From positions 1 through 64,000 of the forward strand of contig NZ_AJYA01000005.1 in NCBI RefSeq assembly GCF_000265075.1: a stretch of 64,000 nucleotides of DNA. The letters run 5' to 3'. Within the stretch, counting starts at the first letter, position 1; every line of letters starts with the position of its first letter. The notes beneath the pieces are model-generated. The model saw nothing but the letters and a program-made list of their open reading frames with translations, did not search any database and was not told the DNA's origin. The DNA is from Nitritalea halalkaliphila LW7 (GTDB lineage Bacteria; Bacteroidota; Bacteroidia; Cytophagales; Cyclobacteriaceae). Positions 28,906 to 38,973 of this stretch are shown here, in pieces. The translations under genes and the position numbers were made by a program.

Positions 28906-31831
28906 TTACTCATCGTCCAGCGCTGCTATCCGCACTTCTACCTTCCGATCAGCATCATTGGTACCGGACTGACGACCTCGGACGACCAAGCCACCCACTT
29001 CTTTTTCTATTTGCTCTGCCGGCACTTCAAACTGCTCGACCAACTGCTCTCGGATAAAAGCGATGCGATCTTCTATCAAGCGAATGTTATAAGAAATATT
29101 CCCGGTGTTATCGGCAAAACCCAGTAGACGCAAACCATATCCTGGACGCTCCTTCACGAAACGGGCGATTTCTTCTAGCTTTTGAATCTCTTCTTCGCTC
29201 GCCTGCCGCTGATTTACCCCAAAGAATACCTCCACTTTGCTATTCAACAAGCGTACTTCGGTACGGTCTAAGCTTGAAGGCTCACGAGAGGCACGTAAGC
29301 TGGCTAACTCCGCCTCGGTTTCAGCCAACCTTTTTTCTACCTCTGCCAAGGCTTTTTGTGTATCAGCTGCAGGCTGTGCTCCCTGCGTAAAACGAGGTGC
29401 AGCTACCTGCTCCGCCTCACCCACGGCGATCGAGGTCAGTTGCTCGAACTCCCTGCGTTCGCTCGCGTCTAGGATAGGAAATCGAAGCACACTTTCAGAA
29501 ACGGTGTACAGCGCAAGCTGTTGTCGGCGCAGCACCTCCTGCTCATAAGCGGCGGCCTCTAGTCGCTCCTCTAACGTACGAGGTTCGGAACTCACCACAT
29601 TTCGCGCTCCCACCGTAGTCGAAACACCCGCCGGCGGGGCACCAGCTCCGTTCGAAGTCGCTGAACCGACTGCCACACCTGCTGCTACACCTCCAGCAAA
29701 AGGCCACCAAGGGCTTGGAGACGCGGCCGCACCTGCGGAACCGCTGGTTGCAGCACCTTCAGCTGCTCCCGTACCAGCGGTGGCACGCACGGCACCCGCA
29801 CGATTCAGCGTTCCCATCGCTTGCTGTTGCTGCTGGCGCTGGGTTTCTAATGCTTGGCGCTCTTCGCGCAAAGCACGGGATTCCCGATCCAGCTGATCCA
29901 TCCTACGCTGCATACGCTCATCTTCTACATAGCGCTCACGCTCTACACGTTCCACACGCGTAGGCTCCTGTGTCTCATTACGGATGTAAAGGGTATCGAT
30001 TCGACGCTGCAGTGCTTGCTGCTGTACGGAATCCGCACGCATACCTGAGGAGGAAAATTGCCTCCTGCGCTCCGCTGTTGTTCGCGCATCAGCACCTTCC
30101 TGCTCCGAAACAGCCGACTCCTGAGATGCTTCTTCTTGAGTGGACGCTTCCGCAGCCCCCCTTCGCGAGCGTCTGCTACGCTCTTCCTGCTGTTGCACAG
30201 CAGCACGATTCACCGTAGTATCCGAACTTGCTATCGGCATTAAAAGCGCCTCTTCTAAGCTGCGCGTGGTCTCCGAATCCCATCCAAAACCCTCACGCAG
30301 CATATAGCTTCCATTTCTTTTGCCAGTGCCCGGCGATCAACAGCCGCAGTCTCAGCTCTCGTGAGCGAGGAACGTCCCATTACGGGCGTTACAGGCCCCG
30401 CTGCCAAAGCACGTAAACTATCTATTTCTGCATCCAATCTAAGCTCTTCTTGCTCGAGGCGATATTGCGCATAGCGCAATTCCAGCACCCGATCCTCTGT
30501 AGCCTTCAGGCTGGAATCCCGCTCCTGTGCCACTAGCAGTGTGTCGCGACGCAACTGCTCCCGCTGGGTGCCAAACGTAGTCAGCAAAGCACTGTTCTGC
30601 GTGGCTTCCTGCTTATTTGCCAGCTTTTGACGCTCACGGCGATCGATTTCCTGCTGCCACATCAGGCGCTGCATCTGCTCATCCATCCGATCGAGCTGCG
30701 CGTAGTCAGGCGTCTCGATATAAAAGTGATTGACCACCCGCTCCTGCTGTCCACGAGCCGAAGCCATCTGCTCGAGAAGTTGCGCCCTTTCCAAAGAATC
30801 TGCCGCTGCTTTTTCCCGTTCACGTCGGGCTTGGGCTCTTTCGGCCTCATCACGCGCACGCTCGATATCCCCTCTTGCTTCCAGATAGGAGGGGCGAGGA
30901 GTGGAAAGCTTAGGGGCTCTGAAGTCATTGCGCTGCGCGCCAAAACTATATTTCAGCCCAATGCCATGAAACAGCACCCAGTCTTGGCGCAGATCGGGAT
31001 CCCCACGGCGAGCACCCGGCTCGATGCCCGCCCCACCCGTACCTGGGGAAGCCAAGAAAGCTTCAAATTCGCTGGCGTAGCTCTCGCGGAATGTACCGCC
31101 TACACCATCCAGCTGATCTGAAAATGCACGCATAATATCGGTCTGGGCGAACAGCTCAAAGCGTGCATTCAGGCGGAAACGTACCCCTAAACCTGCATTC
31201 AGATAAAAGGCATAACCGTCATTCGGCACTTGTTCGGTCTGAAAATCAGCGAGCCTTGTTTCAAAAACGCGGTTTTGAACCAGGTTAGGATCGGAGAAAT
31301 CGTAGGGATTACCCGCATCGTCTCGCATGTCCGTCCGTAAATCATACAGCATGAGGCCTGCACCGAGCGTGAAATAAGGGGCTATAAAGGCCCGCTCACT
31401 CAGTAGACGTCCATTATCCGAACGAAATACGACATTAAATCCTAAATCATAGGTATCGCTGCGAAAATTCAGCGCCCGATCGAAGTTCGGAGCATCTAAC
31501 TGCAGGCTACCATCCGGGCGGACGAAGCGATCGTTCATCCCGAAACGGTACTGCCCATAATGAAGCTGCAGGCCTAAGCCAGGGATAGTGCCCGCTCTAA
31601 ACTTACCCGAAAGGAGGGCCGGTCCGCATAATGGGCATTATAGGTGAGCAGGTGGCGCATGGCCTCCCCATCGAAAGGACCACTAAATCGCACCGGAGAA
31701 AGATCCCCATAATAGGTGCTAAAGCCACCCGAAAACCCCAGGCGCCAAGCGAAGTCGGCCTGCTGGGCGCTCGAAACGCGAGGAAGAAACAGAATCAGCA
31801 GACCTAATACAACATAGCTGCTTTTTCTCAT
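28906..31831 (-). CDS. Beta-barrel/coiled-coil/OmpA-domain outer-membrane protein (two frameshifts)
   Basis: One gene broken into three reading frames; about 975 residues after repair. Signal LFLPRVSSAQQADF; then an outer-membrane beta-barrel domain (about 250 residues: RLGFSGGFSTYYGDLSP, YGQYRFGMNDRFVR, TYDLGFNVVFRSDN). Then a long Arg/Glu/Gln-rich coiled coil (residues about 300-560) and a PAGA-rich linker with a short hydrophobic stretch. The OmpA peptidoglycan-binding domain ends it (KVEVFFGVNQRQASEEEIQKLEEIARFVKERPGY, LLGFADNTGNISYN, LVVRGRQSGTNDADRKVEV). Breaks at 31577-31581 (GGC for GGCC) and 30306-30309 (GAAGCTATATG lacks a C). Tethers the outer membrane to the cell wall. Overlaps the upstream gene by four bases. 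Confidence 0.85.
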
Positions 31832-33002
31832 CGCTTCTTCTGATTAAATCCTAACCATAAATTTAATTCCAAACTCAAGCCGACAAAGGGCTGCGCATAC
31901 ACATTCCCAGAGCCACCATTTTCCATATCGATCAGCACGGCTCCCGCATTAAAGCGCAGTACATTAAACGCTCGGTAACCGAGGCCTACATAGATCGGCA
32001 AATTCACGAAAGGCCCTGAAATCTGCATGCCTTCCGCCTCGAAATTCTGAACAAAAACCCCCGCAGAAAGGGAAGCATTTCCTAAAAACTTCGTAAACGT
32101 CGTATTACCAAGCGGCAAACTCAAGCCTACATAAGGACCATTAAAATATTGGGTGCTGCTCAGCGAGCGCCTCACGGCAAAAGCTCCATAACCCACATTC
32201 AGTGGCAGGCTGTTTTGCAGGCGCTCAGTAGGATAATTTCGGACGCTACGGATGTCCACTAAGGTCAGAAGACTCCGGCTGAGGTACTGCTCCAACTCAT
32301 TTTCGACCAGATCGAACAGCTCCTCCATATAAGTAGCCGCATAGACGGCTTTGTCCTCATCCTTTTCCGTTCCACGCTCTGAACGAATGATATTAAAACG
32401 TGCCCTTCTGAGGCGGATTTTGTCTTTTTGTTCCAGCTTATGCTTCACCACATCCGAAAAACCCTGAAAATCGCGGTCTAAATAATGGCGATAATCCGTC
32501 AGGCCCTGCTCTACGATCGCATCCAGCTGCCGCATGATCACACGATCCGAACGAAAGGAACGAATCCCAGAAGCTGTCACCTCTAAATTGGCCTTCAGAT
32601 AAGACCTTAGGTTTTCACTCAGCAGCCTTTTACCTCCTGCATGTCTTCTTCCGAGGCAAGCTCATAAAAGGCAAACTCGAAATCATAGCGCTCATTACTC
32701 TTTAATGGCTCCGACACGAATAGCTCATACTGATCCGTTCTGAAATCAAAGGCCGTTTTCCAGTTGTAGTACTGAGCGGTCGCTGTACGCCGATCACTAG
32801 GCTTGACCTTTACCTCCACGAAATGAATGTCCTTAGGCAAAGCACCTCGTATAAAAAATGCCTCCTCCGCAGGTAGCAGATTGCCTTCATTCAGGTCATT
32901 CTTGACCACATTAAAATTCACATTTGGGATTTGAGCGTGCAAAGTGGTGCTGACTAAAAAGATCGGCAGGGCCACACACAACAATTGGAAAATCTTCTTC
33001 AT
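31828..33002 (-). CDS. Outer-membrane protein, unknown family (frameshifted)
   Basis: About 391 residues after repair. The signal is MKKIFQLLCVALPIFLVSTTLHAQ. The N-terminal half (FRGALPKDIHFVEVKVKPSDR, YDFEFAFYELASEEDMQEVK) is mixed alpha/beta with a long charged helical region, and the C-terminal half has beta-strand periodicity (YVGLSLPLGNTTFTKFLGNASLSAGVF, NLPIYVGLGYRAFNVLRFNAGAVLIDMENGG) as in small barrels. Break at 32623-32627 (AAAAGGCTGCTG lacks a C). It overlaps the OmpA-family gene by four bases, so the pair works together; I do not recognise it. Confidence 0.7.
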
Positions 33003-33202
33003 CTGATTTATTTTTCGTGAAAAAACGAATTACGTTAACAGAAATTAACAAATACCATTCCATTTCTGAGGGCAACCTCTAGTTCGAGGCGTCCACGAAG
33101 CAGAAAGGCTGGCTTTCTCACCTAACCCGTCCCTTAACAGAAAGTTCTTATTTATACCCGAAATGTTTACATACATCTTTCCCTCCATTGGCGCCGAGCG
33201 CC

Positions 33203-33234
33203 AAAAAAACGCCAAACAGGAGACCCATTTGGCG
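33203..33234 (-). terminator. Terminator of the aldehyde dehydrogenase-DUF779 operon
   Basis: CGCCAAA (33210-33216) and TTTGGCG (33228-33234) form the stem; the A-run at 33203-33209 becomes a T7 tract on the minus strand. A second palindrome TTGGCGC-CGA-GCGCCAA (33188-33204), of the same kind as other family members, is next to it. Confidence 0.75.
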
Positions 33235-33261
33235 CTTTTTAATTACAATAAGTAAACTTGT

Positions 33262-33672
33262 CTAAACTGCAGAAAATGTATCTCCCGTCTTCACAGGCGG
33301 AAGACGCTCTAATTCTTCCATCGTAAACACACGCGAACGAATCAGAAAGCGTACCCCTAAAGGAATCTCTACTGAAAAACTACTTCCCCTCCCTGGCGTG
33401 ACATCCAGAGTCAGCTGGGTATGTTTCCAGTATTCGAACTGGTCTGCACTCATAAAGAAATCGCAGCCATAAATCTCCTCTAACCACACATCGCTGCTGC
33501 CAATCTTAAAGTCGCCCTTCTCAAAGCACATCGGCGAGGAGCCATCGCAGCAGCCGCCACTCTGATGAAACATCAGTCCATCTGGATAGCGCTTACGCAG
33601 CGTATCGATCACCTCCATGGCGGCTTCTGTGATCAACACCCTGCGCAGGCGCGGCTCTTTTTCTTCCATCAT
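33262..33672 (-). CDS. DUF779 family protein
   Basis: 136 residues. The family signature is present: RVLITEAAMEVIDTLRKRYPDGLMFHQSGGCCDGSSPMCF, DFKIGSSDVWLEEIYGCDFFMSADQFEYWKHTQLTLDVTPGRGSSFSVEIPLGVRF. DUF779 genes are usually next to an NAD-dependent aldehyde dehydrogenase, as here (26-base spacing). The paired Cys residues suggest a metal or redox role, but the function is unknown. Confidence 0.92.
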   Translation of the reverse strand: MMEEKEPRLRRVLITEAAMEVIDTLRKRYPDGLMFHQSGGCCDGSSPMCFEKGDFKIGSSDVWLEEIYGCDFFMSADQFEYWKHTQLTLDVTPGRGSSFSVEIPLGVRFLIRSRVFTMEELERLPPVKTGDTFSAV

Positions 33673-33697
33673 CCTGTCTCAGGAAAAGGCCAGCGGC

Positions 33698-35224
33698 CTA
33701 GAAGAAGCCTAATTTATCCTTGCTGTAGGAAATCAGCATGTTTTTCGTCGCTCTGTAATGGTCAAGCATCATCAGGTGATTCTCTCTACCAAAACCGGAC
33801 TTTTTATAGCCTCCAAAAGGAGCATGTGCCGGATATGCATGATAATTGTTGACCCATACACGACCTGCCTTGATGGCACGTGGCACAGTGTAAAGCTCAT
33901 GTGCATCTCTGGACCAAAGCCCCGCTCCTAAGCCATACATGGTATCGTTGGCGATTTCGATCGCTTCTTCCACTGTCTTAAAGGTCGTTACCGAAGTTAC
34001 AGGACCGAAAATCTCCTCTTGGAAGATACGCATCTTGTTATGCCCCTTAAAGATCGTCGGCTGGATATAATACCCCGTCTCTAATCCTGAGTTTAGGTTC
34101 ATCGGACCACCGCCACACAGCACTTCCGCACCTTCCTGACGTCCGATGTCCAGGTAAGAAAGAATTTTTTCGTACTGATCGTTAGAAGCCTGCGCCCCCA
34201 TCATCGTATCTTCTGCTAAAGGATGCCCCATTTTGATGGCTTTGGTACGCTCCACCACACGCTCCATGAATTTATCGTAGATGTCTTCATGCACGAGAAT
34301 ACGCGAAGGACAGGTACACACCTCCCCCTGGTTCAGTGCGAACATCACCGCACCCTCGATACACTTATCGAAGAAAGCATCATCCTCGTCCGCGATAGAC
34401 TTCATGAAAATGTTTGGTGACTTACCTCCCAGCTCCATGGTTACAGGAACGAGGTTTTCAGACGCATACTGCATAATTAAACGCCCTGTAGTGGTCTCTC
34501 CCGTAAAGGACACCTTCGCCACGCGCGGGGAATTCGCTAAAGGCTTACCGGCCTCCGGCCCAAAGCCCGTTACTACGTTAATCACCCCAGGAGGAAGCAC
34601 ATCTGCTATCAGCTCCATCAGCACCATAATGCTGGTAGGCGTCTGCTCCGCCGGCTTTACTACTGTGGTACAACCTGCAGCCAGTGCGGGCGCGATTTTC
34701 CATGTAGCCATAAGTAGCGGGAAGTTCCAAGGGATAATTTGGCCCACCACACCTAATGGCTCTTTTAAAGCGATCGACACTGTATGCTCGTCATGCTCAG
34801 AAATCGTACTCTCATCCGCACGAATTACGCTGGCAAAATAACGGAAATGGTCGATGCATAAAGGCAAATCCGCTGCACGCGTTTCACGTAGCGCCTTGCC
34901 ATTATCGATCGTCTCCACACGCGCCAGCATCTCTAAGTTGGCCTCCATAATATCGGCGATCTTATTTAACACGCGGCTACGTTCTGTAGGAGAGGTCTTA
35001 GACCAAGTCTTAAACGCCTCATGCGCCGCATCGAGTGCACGGTCGATATCCTCCTTGTTGCCGCGCGCAGCCTGAGAAAATGGCTTGCCATCTATAGGAG
35101 AAATATTGTCAAAATACTCCCCTCCAGCAGGAGCTACAAACTTACCCCCAATAAAATGATCGTAACGCGCTTTGATTTCCGGACGCTCCACCGGTGCCGT
35201 CTGTGATAATGTTTGTGTTGACAT
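33698..35224 (-). CDS. NAD-dependent aldehyde dehydrogenase (acetaldehyde type)
   Basis: 508 residues, oxidises aldehydes to acids. The NAD-binding region ([29 protein letters not shown]), the general-base Glu ([11 protein letters not shown]) and the catalytic Cys region ([15 protein letters not shown]) are all clear. The C-terminal [25 protein letters not shown] is usual for the ExaC/AldB group. Operon with DUF779 downstream; divergent from the AraC regulator gene at 35522, which probably controls it. Confidence 0.93.
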   Translation of the reverse strand: MSTQTLSQTAPVERPEIKARYDHFIGGKFVAPAGGEYFDNISPIDGKPFSQAARGNKEDIDRALDAAHEAFKTWSKTSPTERSRVLNKIADIMEANLEMLARVETIDNGKALRETRAADLPLCIDHFRYFASVIRADESTISEHDEHTVSIALKEPLGVVGQIIPWNFPLLMATWKIAPALAAGCTTVVKPAEQTPTSIMVLMELIADVLPPGVINVVTGFGPEAGKPLANSPRVAKVSFTGETTTGRLIMQYASENLVPVTMELGGKSPNIFMKSIADEDDAFFDKCIEGAVMFALNQGEVCTCPSRILVHEDIYDKFMERVVERTKAIKMGHPLAEDTMMGAQASNDQYEKILSYLDIGRQEGAEVLCGGGPMNLNSGLETGYYIQPTIFKGHNKMRIFQEEIFGPVTSVTTFKTVEEAIEIANDTMYGLGAGLWSRDAHELYTVPRAIKAGRVWVNNYHAYPAHAPFGGYKKSGFGRENHLMMLDHYRATKNMLISYSKDKLGFF

Positions 35225-35521
35225 ATGGATTCTTTGGTTATTTTGGTTTAGGTCAAATATCCCACATTATTCTTGTTAAAAATCCACCAAATCGATCATT
35301 GTATCCACCTGATCTGACATATGCCTTTTTTTCTTCCCCTTCGGCCTCACCGGGCCAAAAAAAAAACGCGACACCGGCCCGCTACTTCGCCGAAAAGGCC
35401 TTTTTCGCCACAGGAAGCGGCTAAGCCTAAAATCACCACAAGATAAGCGGCTAAAAACTTGATTTTTCGAAATAAAAACATTAAAATTAGTGGATTATAT
35501 AGTAACCCAAAATACCCTTTT

Positions 35522-36463
35522 ATGCAGCATGAATTCATCGCCGGAGTTCCTTGGAGAAACGAGCGTGACCTAAAAACGCTGGTTGAAAACCGCACGACTT
35601 TCACCCTAAATGATTGTGAATTAAATATATTCGAGACCTATAAAGAGGCGAAAGCCGTCAACTTGGTCTTCGGAGATCTCGTGCTCACTACCATGCTGAA
35701 AGGCAAAAAAGTCATGCATCTTTTCGACAAACCCGGCTTCGACTATGTTCCGGGAGAGTCGGTCATCGTCCCCCCAAATGAGGTCATGAAAATCGACTTC
35801 CCCGAAGCCGCCATCGATAGCCCCACACAGTGCATCGCCCTTTCGATCTCGAAAGAAATGATCGAAAACACCTTCCACATGCTAAATGAACGCTATCCCG
35901 AAAAAATGCTGACCCAAGACTGGGGGCTCGACCTCTCCTATTTTCACCTTAGTAATAATCAGGAGCTCAGCGAAATCATCAACCGCTTCATCCGCATCGG
36001 GGTAAAGGAGCGCTCAAAAGAAAAAGACCTTATCGCTAACCTGGCTCTTAAAGAGCTCCTCATTCGCCTCACCCAAACGCAGGCGCGCGAAATGCTGGAG
36101 ATAACCTATAAGTCCCAAAGCAGCTCGAACCGCCTGGCCTTTATCCTCAGCTATATCCGCGAAAACATCCGCGAAAAACTGACCGTGGAGGAACTGAGCG
36201 AAAAAGCCTGCATGAGCACCGCCCATTTTTCCCGCTGCTTTAAACAGGAATTGGGGCTAAGCCCCAAAGAATTCATCCTAAAAGAACGCCTGAAATTAGC
36301 AAAAAACCTACTTAAGCTCGGTCAGCATCAAATTCAAGAAGTAGGCTTTATGTCTGGATTCCAAAACATCACCTACTTTATCCGTGCCTTTAAAAATGAA
36401 TTTGGTCTCACACCCAAGCTGTATCAGCAACGACATACGGCAAGGCTGCTCGAAAACGATTGA
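35522..36463 (+). CDS. AraC-family transcriptional regulator
   Basis: 313 residues from MQHEFIAGVPWRNERDL (the frame opens at 35459 but without a good start). The N-terminal sensor domain is of the AraC_N kind seen beside aldehyde dehydrogenases (NIFETYKEAKAVNLVFGDLVLTTMLKGKKVMHLFDKPGFDYVPGES). Two HTHs at the C-terminus: LTVEELSEKACMSTAHFSRCFKQELGLSPKEFIL and QIQEVGFMSGFQNITYFIRAFKNEFGLTPKLYQQRH. Divergent from the aldehyde dehydrogenase gene; likely its activator on aldehyde or alcohol. Confidence 0.92.
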   Translation: MQHEFIAGVPWRNERDLKTLVENRTTFTLNDCELNIFETYKEAKAVNLVFGDLVLTTMLKGKKVMHLFDKPGFDYVPGESVIVPPNEVMKIDFPEAAIDSPTQCIALSISKEMIENTFHMLNERYPEKMLTQDWGLDLSYFHLSNNQELSEIINRFIRIGVKERSKEKDLIANLALKELLIRLTQTQAREMLEITYKSQSSSNRLAFILSYIRENIREKLTVEELSEKACMSTAHFSRCFKQELGLSPKEFILKERLKLAKNLLKLGQHQIQEVGFMSGFQNITYFIRAFKNEFGLTPKLYQQRHTARLLEND

Positions 36464-36519
36464 AAATCAAAGGGAGCAGGATTTTTTTTTACAATTAATT
36501 ACAAGCAAATTAGGTCGTT

Positions 36520-36658
36520 TGAGCAATTTTGTATAAGTTTAGAAAATTTTGGTAGCGTAAAAAGGACAGAAGTAAAACATTTACCAAAGTTTATATGGCT
36601 GAAGTCAGTTACAAATAAACCCACCTCAGGAGTCTTTTACGAAAGACTCCTTTTTTTT
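36520..36658 (+). ncRNA. Possible short terminated transcript
   Basis: The gap between the AraC gene and yidD ends in a strong terminator (36629-36658), more than 160 bases after the AraC stop. A possible promoter (TTGAGCAATTTTGTATAAG, about 36517-36535) is upstream. The only ORF in between is a seven-codon MAEVSYK at 36596. Either a long 3' untranslated tail or an independent small RNA. Confidence 0.3.
36629..36658 (+). terminator. Strong rho-independent terminator
   Basis: GGAGTCTTT (36629-36637), loop TACG, AAAGACTCC (36642-36650), then T8. A nine-base perfect stem. Confidence 0.9.
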
Positions 36659-36702
36659 GGCTAAAAATTAAACCTGTTTTCGAAGCTTTTACATGAAAAT
36701 CA

Positions 36703-36992
36703 CTAAAACAGGTTAAAATTTAAACCAAATATTTTACTGCCCGCAAATAAAAAGAAAGGGTCACTTCTTTTTTGAGGGTTTTTCGGCACAGGATCATGCC
36801 CTGAAGTACCCCATGGATGGCAGCGAGCGATACGCTTAAGCCCCAGCCAAGTCCCACGAAAGGCCCCCACTCCTCTACTGCGCCCAACATATAATGCGAA
36901 CAGGTAGGGCTATGCCGACAGTTAGGCCCCAGCACGGGGGAAATAAACCACTGATAGATTTTTACAGGCACTATGATGAGGTACTTGATCAT
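36703..36992 (-). CDS. yidD: Membrane protein insertion efficiency factor YidD (frameshifted)
   Basis: YidD helps insertion of inner-membrane proteins with YidC. The start [43 protein letters not shown] is normal, with the FISP and CxxxPTCS motifs. The frame breaks at 36838-36843 (minus GGGGCTTAAGCG lacks one C). Repaired, it gives [24 protein letters not shown], the family's RCHPWGxxGxDPVP end. The repaired stop is at 36703-36705. As read, the frame would stop at 36720 with an unrelated tail. It follows the cobW gene directly, in the same operon. Confidence 0.92.
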
Positions 36993-37967
36993 TTACTCCG
37001 CTAACGCTTGGTCTAACATCCGCTGCATGGCCAGGCGCTCTAGGCCTTTGCCGATAAAAACGAGGGCACTTTGACGCGGCAGCGTCTCTGGCCAAGGCCC
37101 CATATCCACGAAGGTCAGCTTTTTCCCCGTGGACTGCAGGAGCCAGCGATGGGGCTGCCCCTGAATATCGACGAAACCCTTCACGCGATACAGCTGCGCA
37201 TAACTCACAAAAAGCCGCATGCTCAGTACCGCGCTCAGCTTATCCCGATCGAAAGGCTGTTTAAAACCGAAAACCATGCTTTTCAAGCCCGGCGTGTGGG
37301 TTTCCTCCTCCGCTAAAGGCTGCAGGAGCAGACGCTCACGGGAGACTTCCTGTGTGAGAAACGTGTCGGGAACTTGCCCGTACCGGGCAAAAACATAAGA
37401 GGCAATCGGATTAATCCGCGCGAGCTGCTGCTGTACCTCCACCAAGTAATCCGGATGCACGGCGTCGCATTTATTGATAATAATACCATCAGCAGCGACT
37501 AACTGCCGCCCCGCCTCGACGGTTTCTTCTAAGCGATCTGCCACGTTCTCCGCATCAGCCAGCGCAATAATTTTTTCCAGATGGAAGTACTGCAGCACAT
37601 CTTCCCGCTTGAAAATCGCACCCACCGTACCAGGATCCGCCACCCCAGAGGCCTCGATCACCAAGATATCCGGACGATTTTCAGGCTTGATCAGCTCGGC
37701 TAAGACCTCGATCAACTCATGGTCTAGGCTACAGCAGATACAGCCATTCGCGAGTTCATACACCTGATTAACGGCGGCACTTACTAAGGCGCCATCGATG
37801 GAGGTACTGCCGAACTCGTTCTCGATGACCACTACCCGCTTCCCCTCCCAGCGCTGCAAAAGCGTGTTCAGGAAAGTGGTTTTGCCACTCCCTAAAAAGC
37901 CGGTGAGTAGGTAAACAGGTATGCGCGGTAAAGGAGCTGCTGGATTCATAGAAGTGATTACTTGCAA
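36993..37967 (-). CDS. CobW/G3E-family GTPase metallochaperone
   Basis: 324 residues. The P-loop GFLGSGKTTFLN, the G3E metal motif CICC (ELANGCICCSLDHEL), the ESGVADPGTVG-type switch and the NKCD motif are all present. The C-terminal CobW_C domain (LRLFVSYAQLYRVKGFVDIQGQPHRWLLQSTG) follows. CobW-group GTPases deliver zinc or cobalt to enzymes; the cobalamin riboswitch upstream of this operon argues for the cobalt/B12 role. It precedes yidD with no gap. Confidence 0.92.
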   Translation of the reverse strand: MQVITSMNPAAPLPRIPVYLLTGFLGSGKTTFLNTLLQRWEGKRVVVIENEFGSTSIDGALVSAAVNQVYELANGCICCSLDHELIEVLAELIKPENRPDILVIEASGVADPGTVGAIFKREDVLQYFHLEKIIALADAENVADRLEETVEAGRQLVAADGIIINKCDAVHPDYLVEVQQQLARINPIASYVFARYGQVPDTFLTQEVSRERLLLQPLAEEETHTPGLKSMVFGFKQPFDRDKLSAVLSMRLFVSYAQLYRVKGFVDIQGQPHRWLLQSTGKKLTFVDMGPWPETLPRQSALVFIGKGLERLAMQRMLDQALAE

Positions 37968-38009
37968 ATTTGTTGCAAAAATAAGAAAAAAACCGCCCTT
38001 ATCCTATGC

Positions 38010-38405
38010 TTACAAGACGGAAATCGGTCTGCGGGCTTCATCCACGGCCACGAAGGTGAAGTTTCCGCGTATCGCCCGCTCCCTTTTCTCCGAGTACATC
38101 TCCTCGACGTAGATGCTCACCTCGATTTCCAGGCTGGTGCGTCCCACACGAATCACCTCCCCTACCAGCTCGATGATCGTGCCTGCTGGGATGGCATGGT
38201 TGAAATCGATTTTGCCCGTGGAAACCGTCACCACCTTCTTCCTACAGAAGCGCGTGGCCGCGATAAAGGCCACCTCATCCATCAGCTGCAGGGCGTTACC
38301 GCCGAAAAGCGTGTCGTAATGATTGGTCGTATTCGGGAAAACCGCCTTAAATAAAGACGTGCGAGCGGCAGTCTTGCGCTCTTCAAGTGTCGGTGCTGTG
38401 TTCAT
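38010..38405 (-). CDS. Acyl-CoA thioesterase (hotdog fold)
   Basis: 131 residues from MNTAPTLEERKTAARTSLFKAVFPNTTNHYDTLFGGNALQLMDEVAFIAATRFC. The catalytic Asn/Asp region (TNHYDTLFGGNALQLMDE) and the strand HAIPAGTIIELVGEVIRVGRTSLEIEVSI are those of the YciA/acyl-CoA hydrolase family. The start overlaps the DUF5522 stop (ATGA). Probably in one operon with DUF5522, cobW and yidD. Confidence 0.92.
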   Translation of the reverse strand: MNTAPTLEERKTAARTSLFKAVFPNTTNHYDTLFGGNALQLMDEVAFIAATRFCRKKVVTVSTGKIDFNHAIPAGTIIELVGEVIRVGRTSLEIEVSIYVEEMYSEKRERAIRGNFTFVAVDEARRPISVL

Positions 38406-38563
38406 TTTGTGTAGGGACAGTGCCGGCAGCCATTGGTACAGCAGTACCCGCGAAGCAAGTGATACTTCTCCGTGAAAACCATGTAAGGTCCTTCGAAATA
38501 ATAATGCTCGCCTTCTTTTAAGGCAGCGCGCGGGGGAAGCTTCGTCCCTTTTGTCTTCGGCAT
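38402..38563 (-). CDS. DUF5522 small cysteine-rich protein, 53 residues
   Basis: Too short for the longer ORF lists. Start at 38563: MPKTKGTKLPPRAALKEGEHYYFEGPYMVFTEKYHLLRGYCCTNGCRHCPYTK. The FTEKYHLLRGYCCxxGCRHCPY end is the DUF5522 signature, with four Cys and His suited to a metal or Fe-S site. Its stop overlaps the thioesterase start by four bases. It is the first gene after the cobalamin riboswitch. Function unknown. Confidence 0.9.
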   Translation of the reverse strand: MPKTKGTKLPPRAALKEGEHYYFEGPYMVFTEKYHLLRGYCCTNGCRHCPYTK

Positions 38564-38689
38564 ATTCCGTATGGATTAATGTCTGAAAAAAACCCAAACA
38601 GGAGACCATAAGCCAGAGACGACAGTTGTCCACACCCCTACAGGCAGGCACAAGCATCCTCCCCGACAAATTCCTCCGATTTTAGGGTG

Positions 38690-38850
38690 GCACGAACAGG
38701 CAGGTCTCCTGGCTCCTTCCGCTTTTATGGCCTTCCCATCCATATCGGGACAGTGGCATCTGCATAAAAGCCTTTTTGAAAGTTACAGTTTCGGGGAAAG
38801 CTCCGGATTCGCACCGGATTCCCTTTTCATTTTCCGAAAGGAAAAACCTA
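38690..38850 (-). promoter_or_regulatory. Cobalamin (B12) riboswitch
   Basis: On the minus strand: AAAAGGGAATCCGGTGCGA (the 5' stem), CCGGAGCTTTCCCC, ACTGTAA, GATGCCACTG, GGAAGGC and the B12 box AGCCAGGAGACCTGCC in order, as in the cobalamin aptamer. It lies 130 bases upstream of DUF5522, and governs the operon DUF5522-thioesterase-cobW-yidD rather than a btuB-type gene. The region after the aptamer holds a GGTCTCCTG (38599-38607 complement) that can pair with its B12 box, followed closely by T7. Confidence 0.93.
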
Positions 38851-38973
38851 AACGTGTACACAAAGATACACTTATAAGCCAATAAATCCCCCGCTTGGTT
38901 CCCGGACTTTGCCCAAGGGGAAAAAAAAAGAAAAGCGCTAAGCCCAAGTGCTCATCGGCTAAACCGTATAAAC

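Noticed and set aside
36251-36267. TTGGGGC-TAA-GCCCCAA as a member of the palindrome family
   Set aside because: It encodes GLSPKEF, a conserved AraC motif, so the sequence can be explained by protein constraint.
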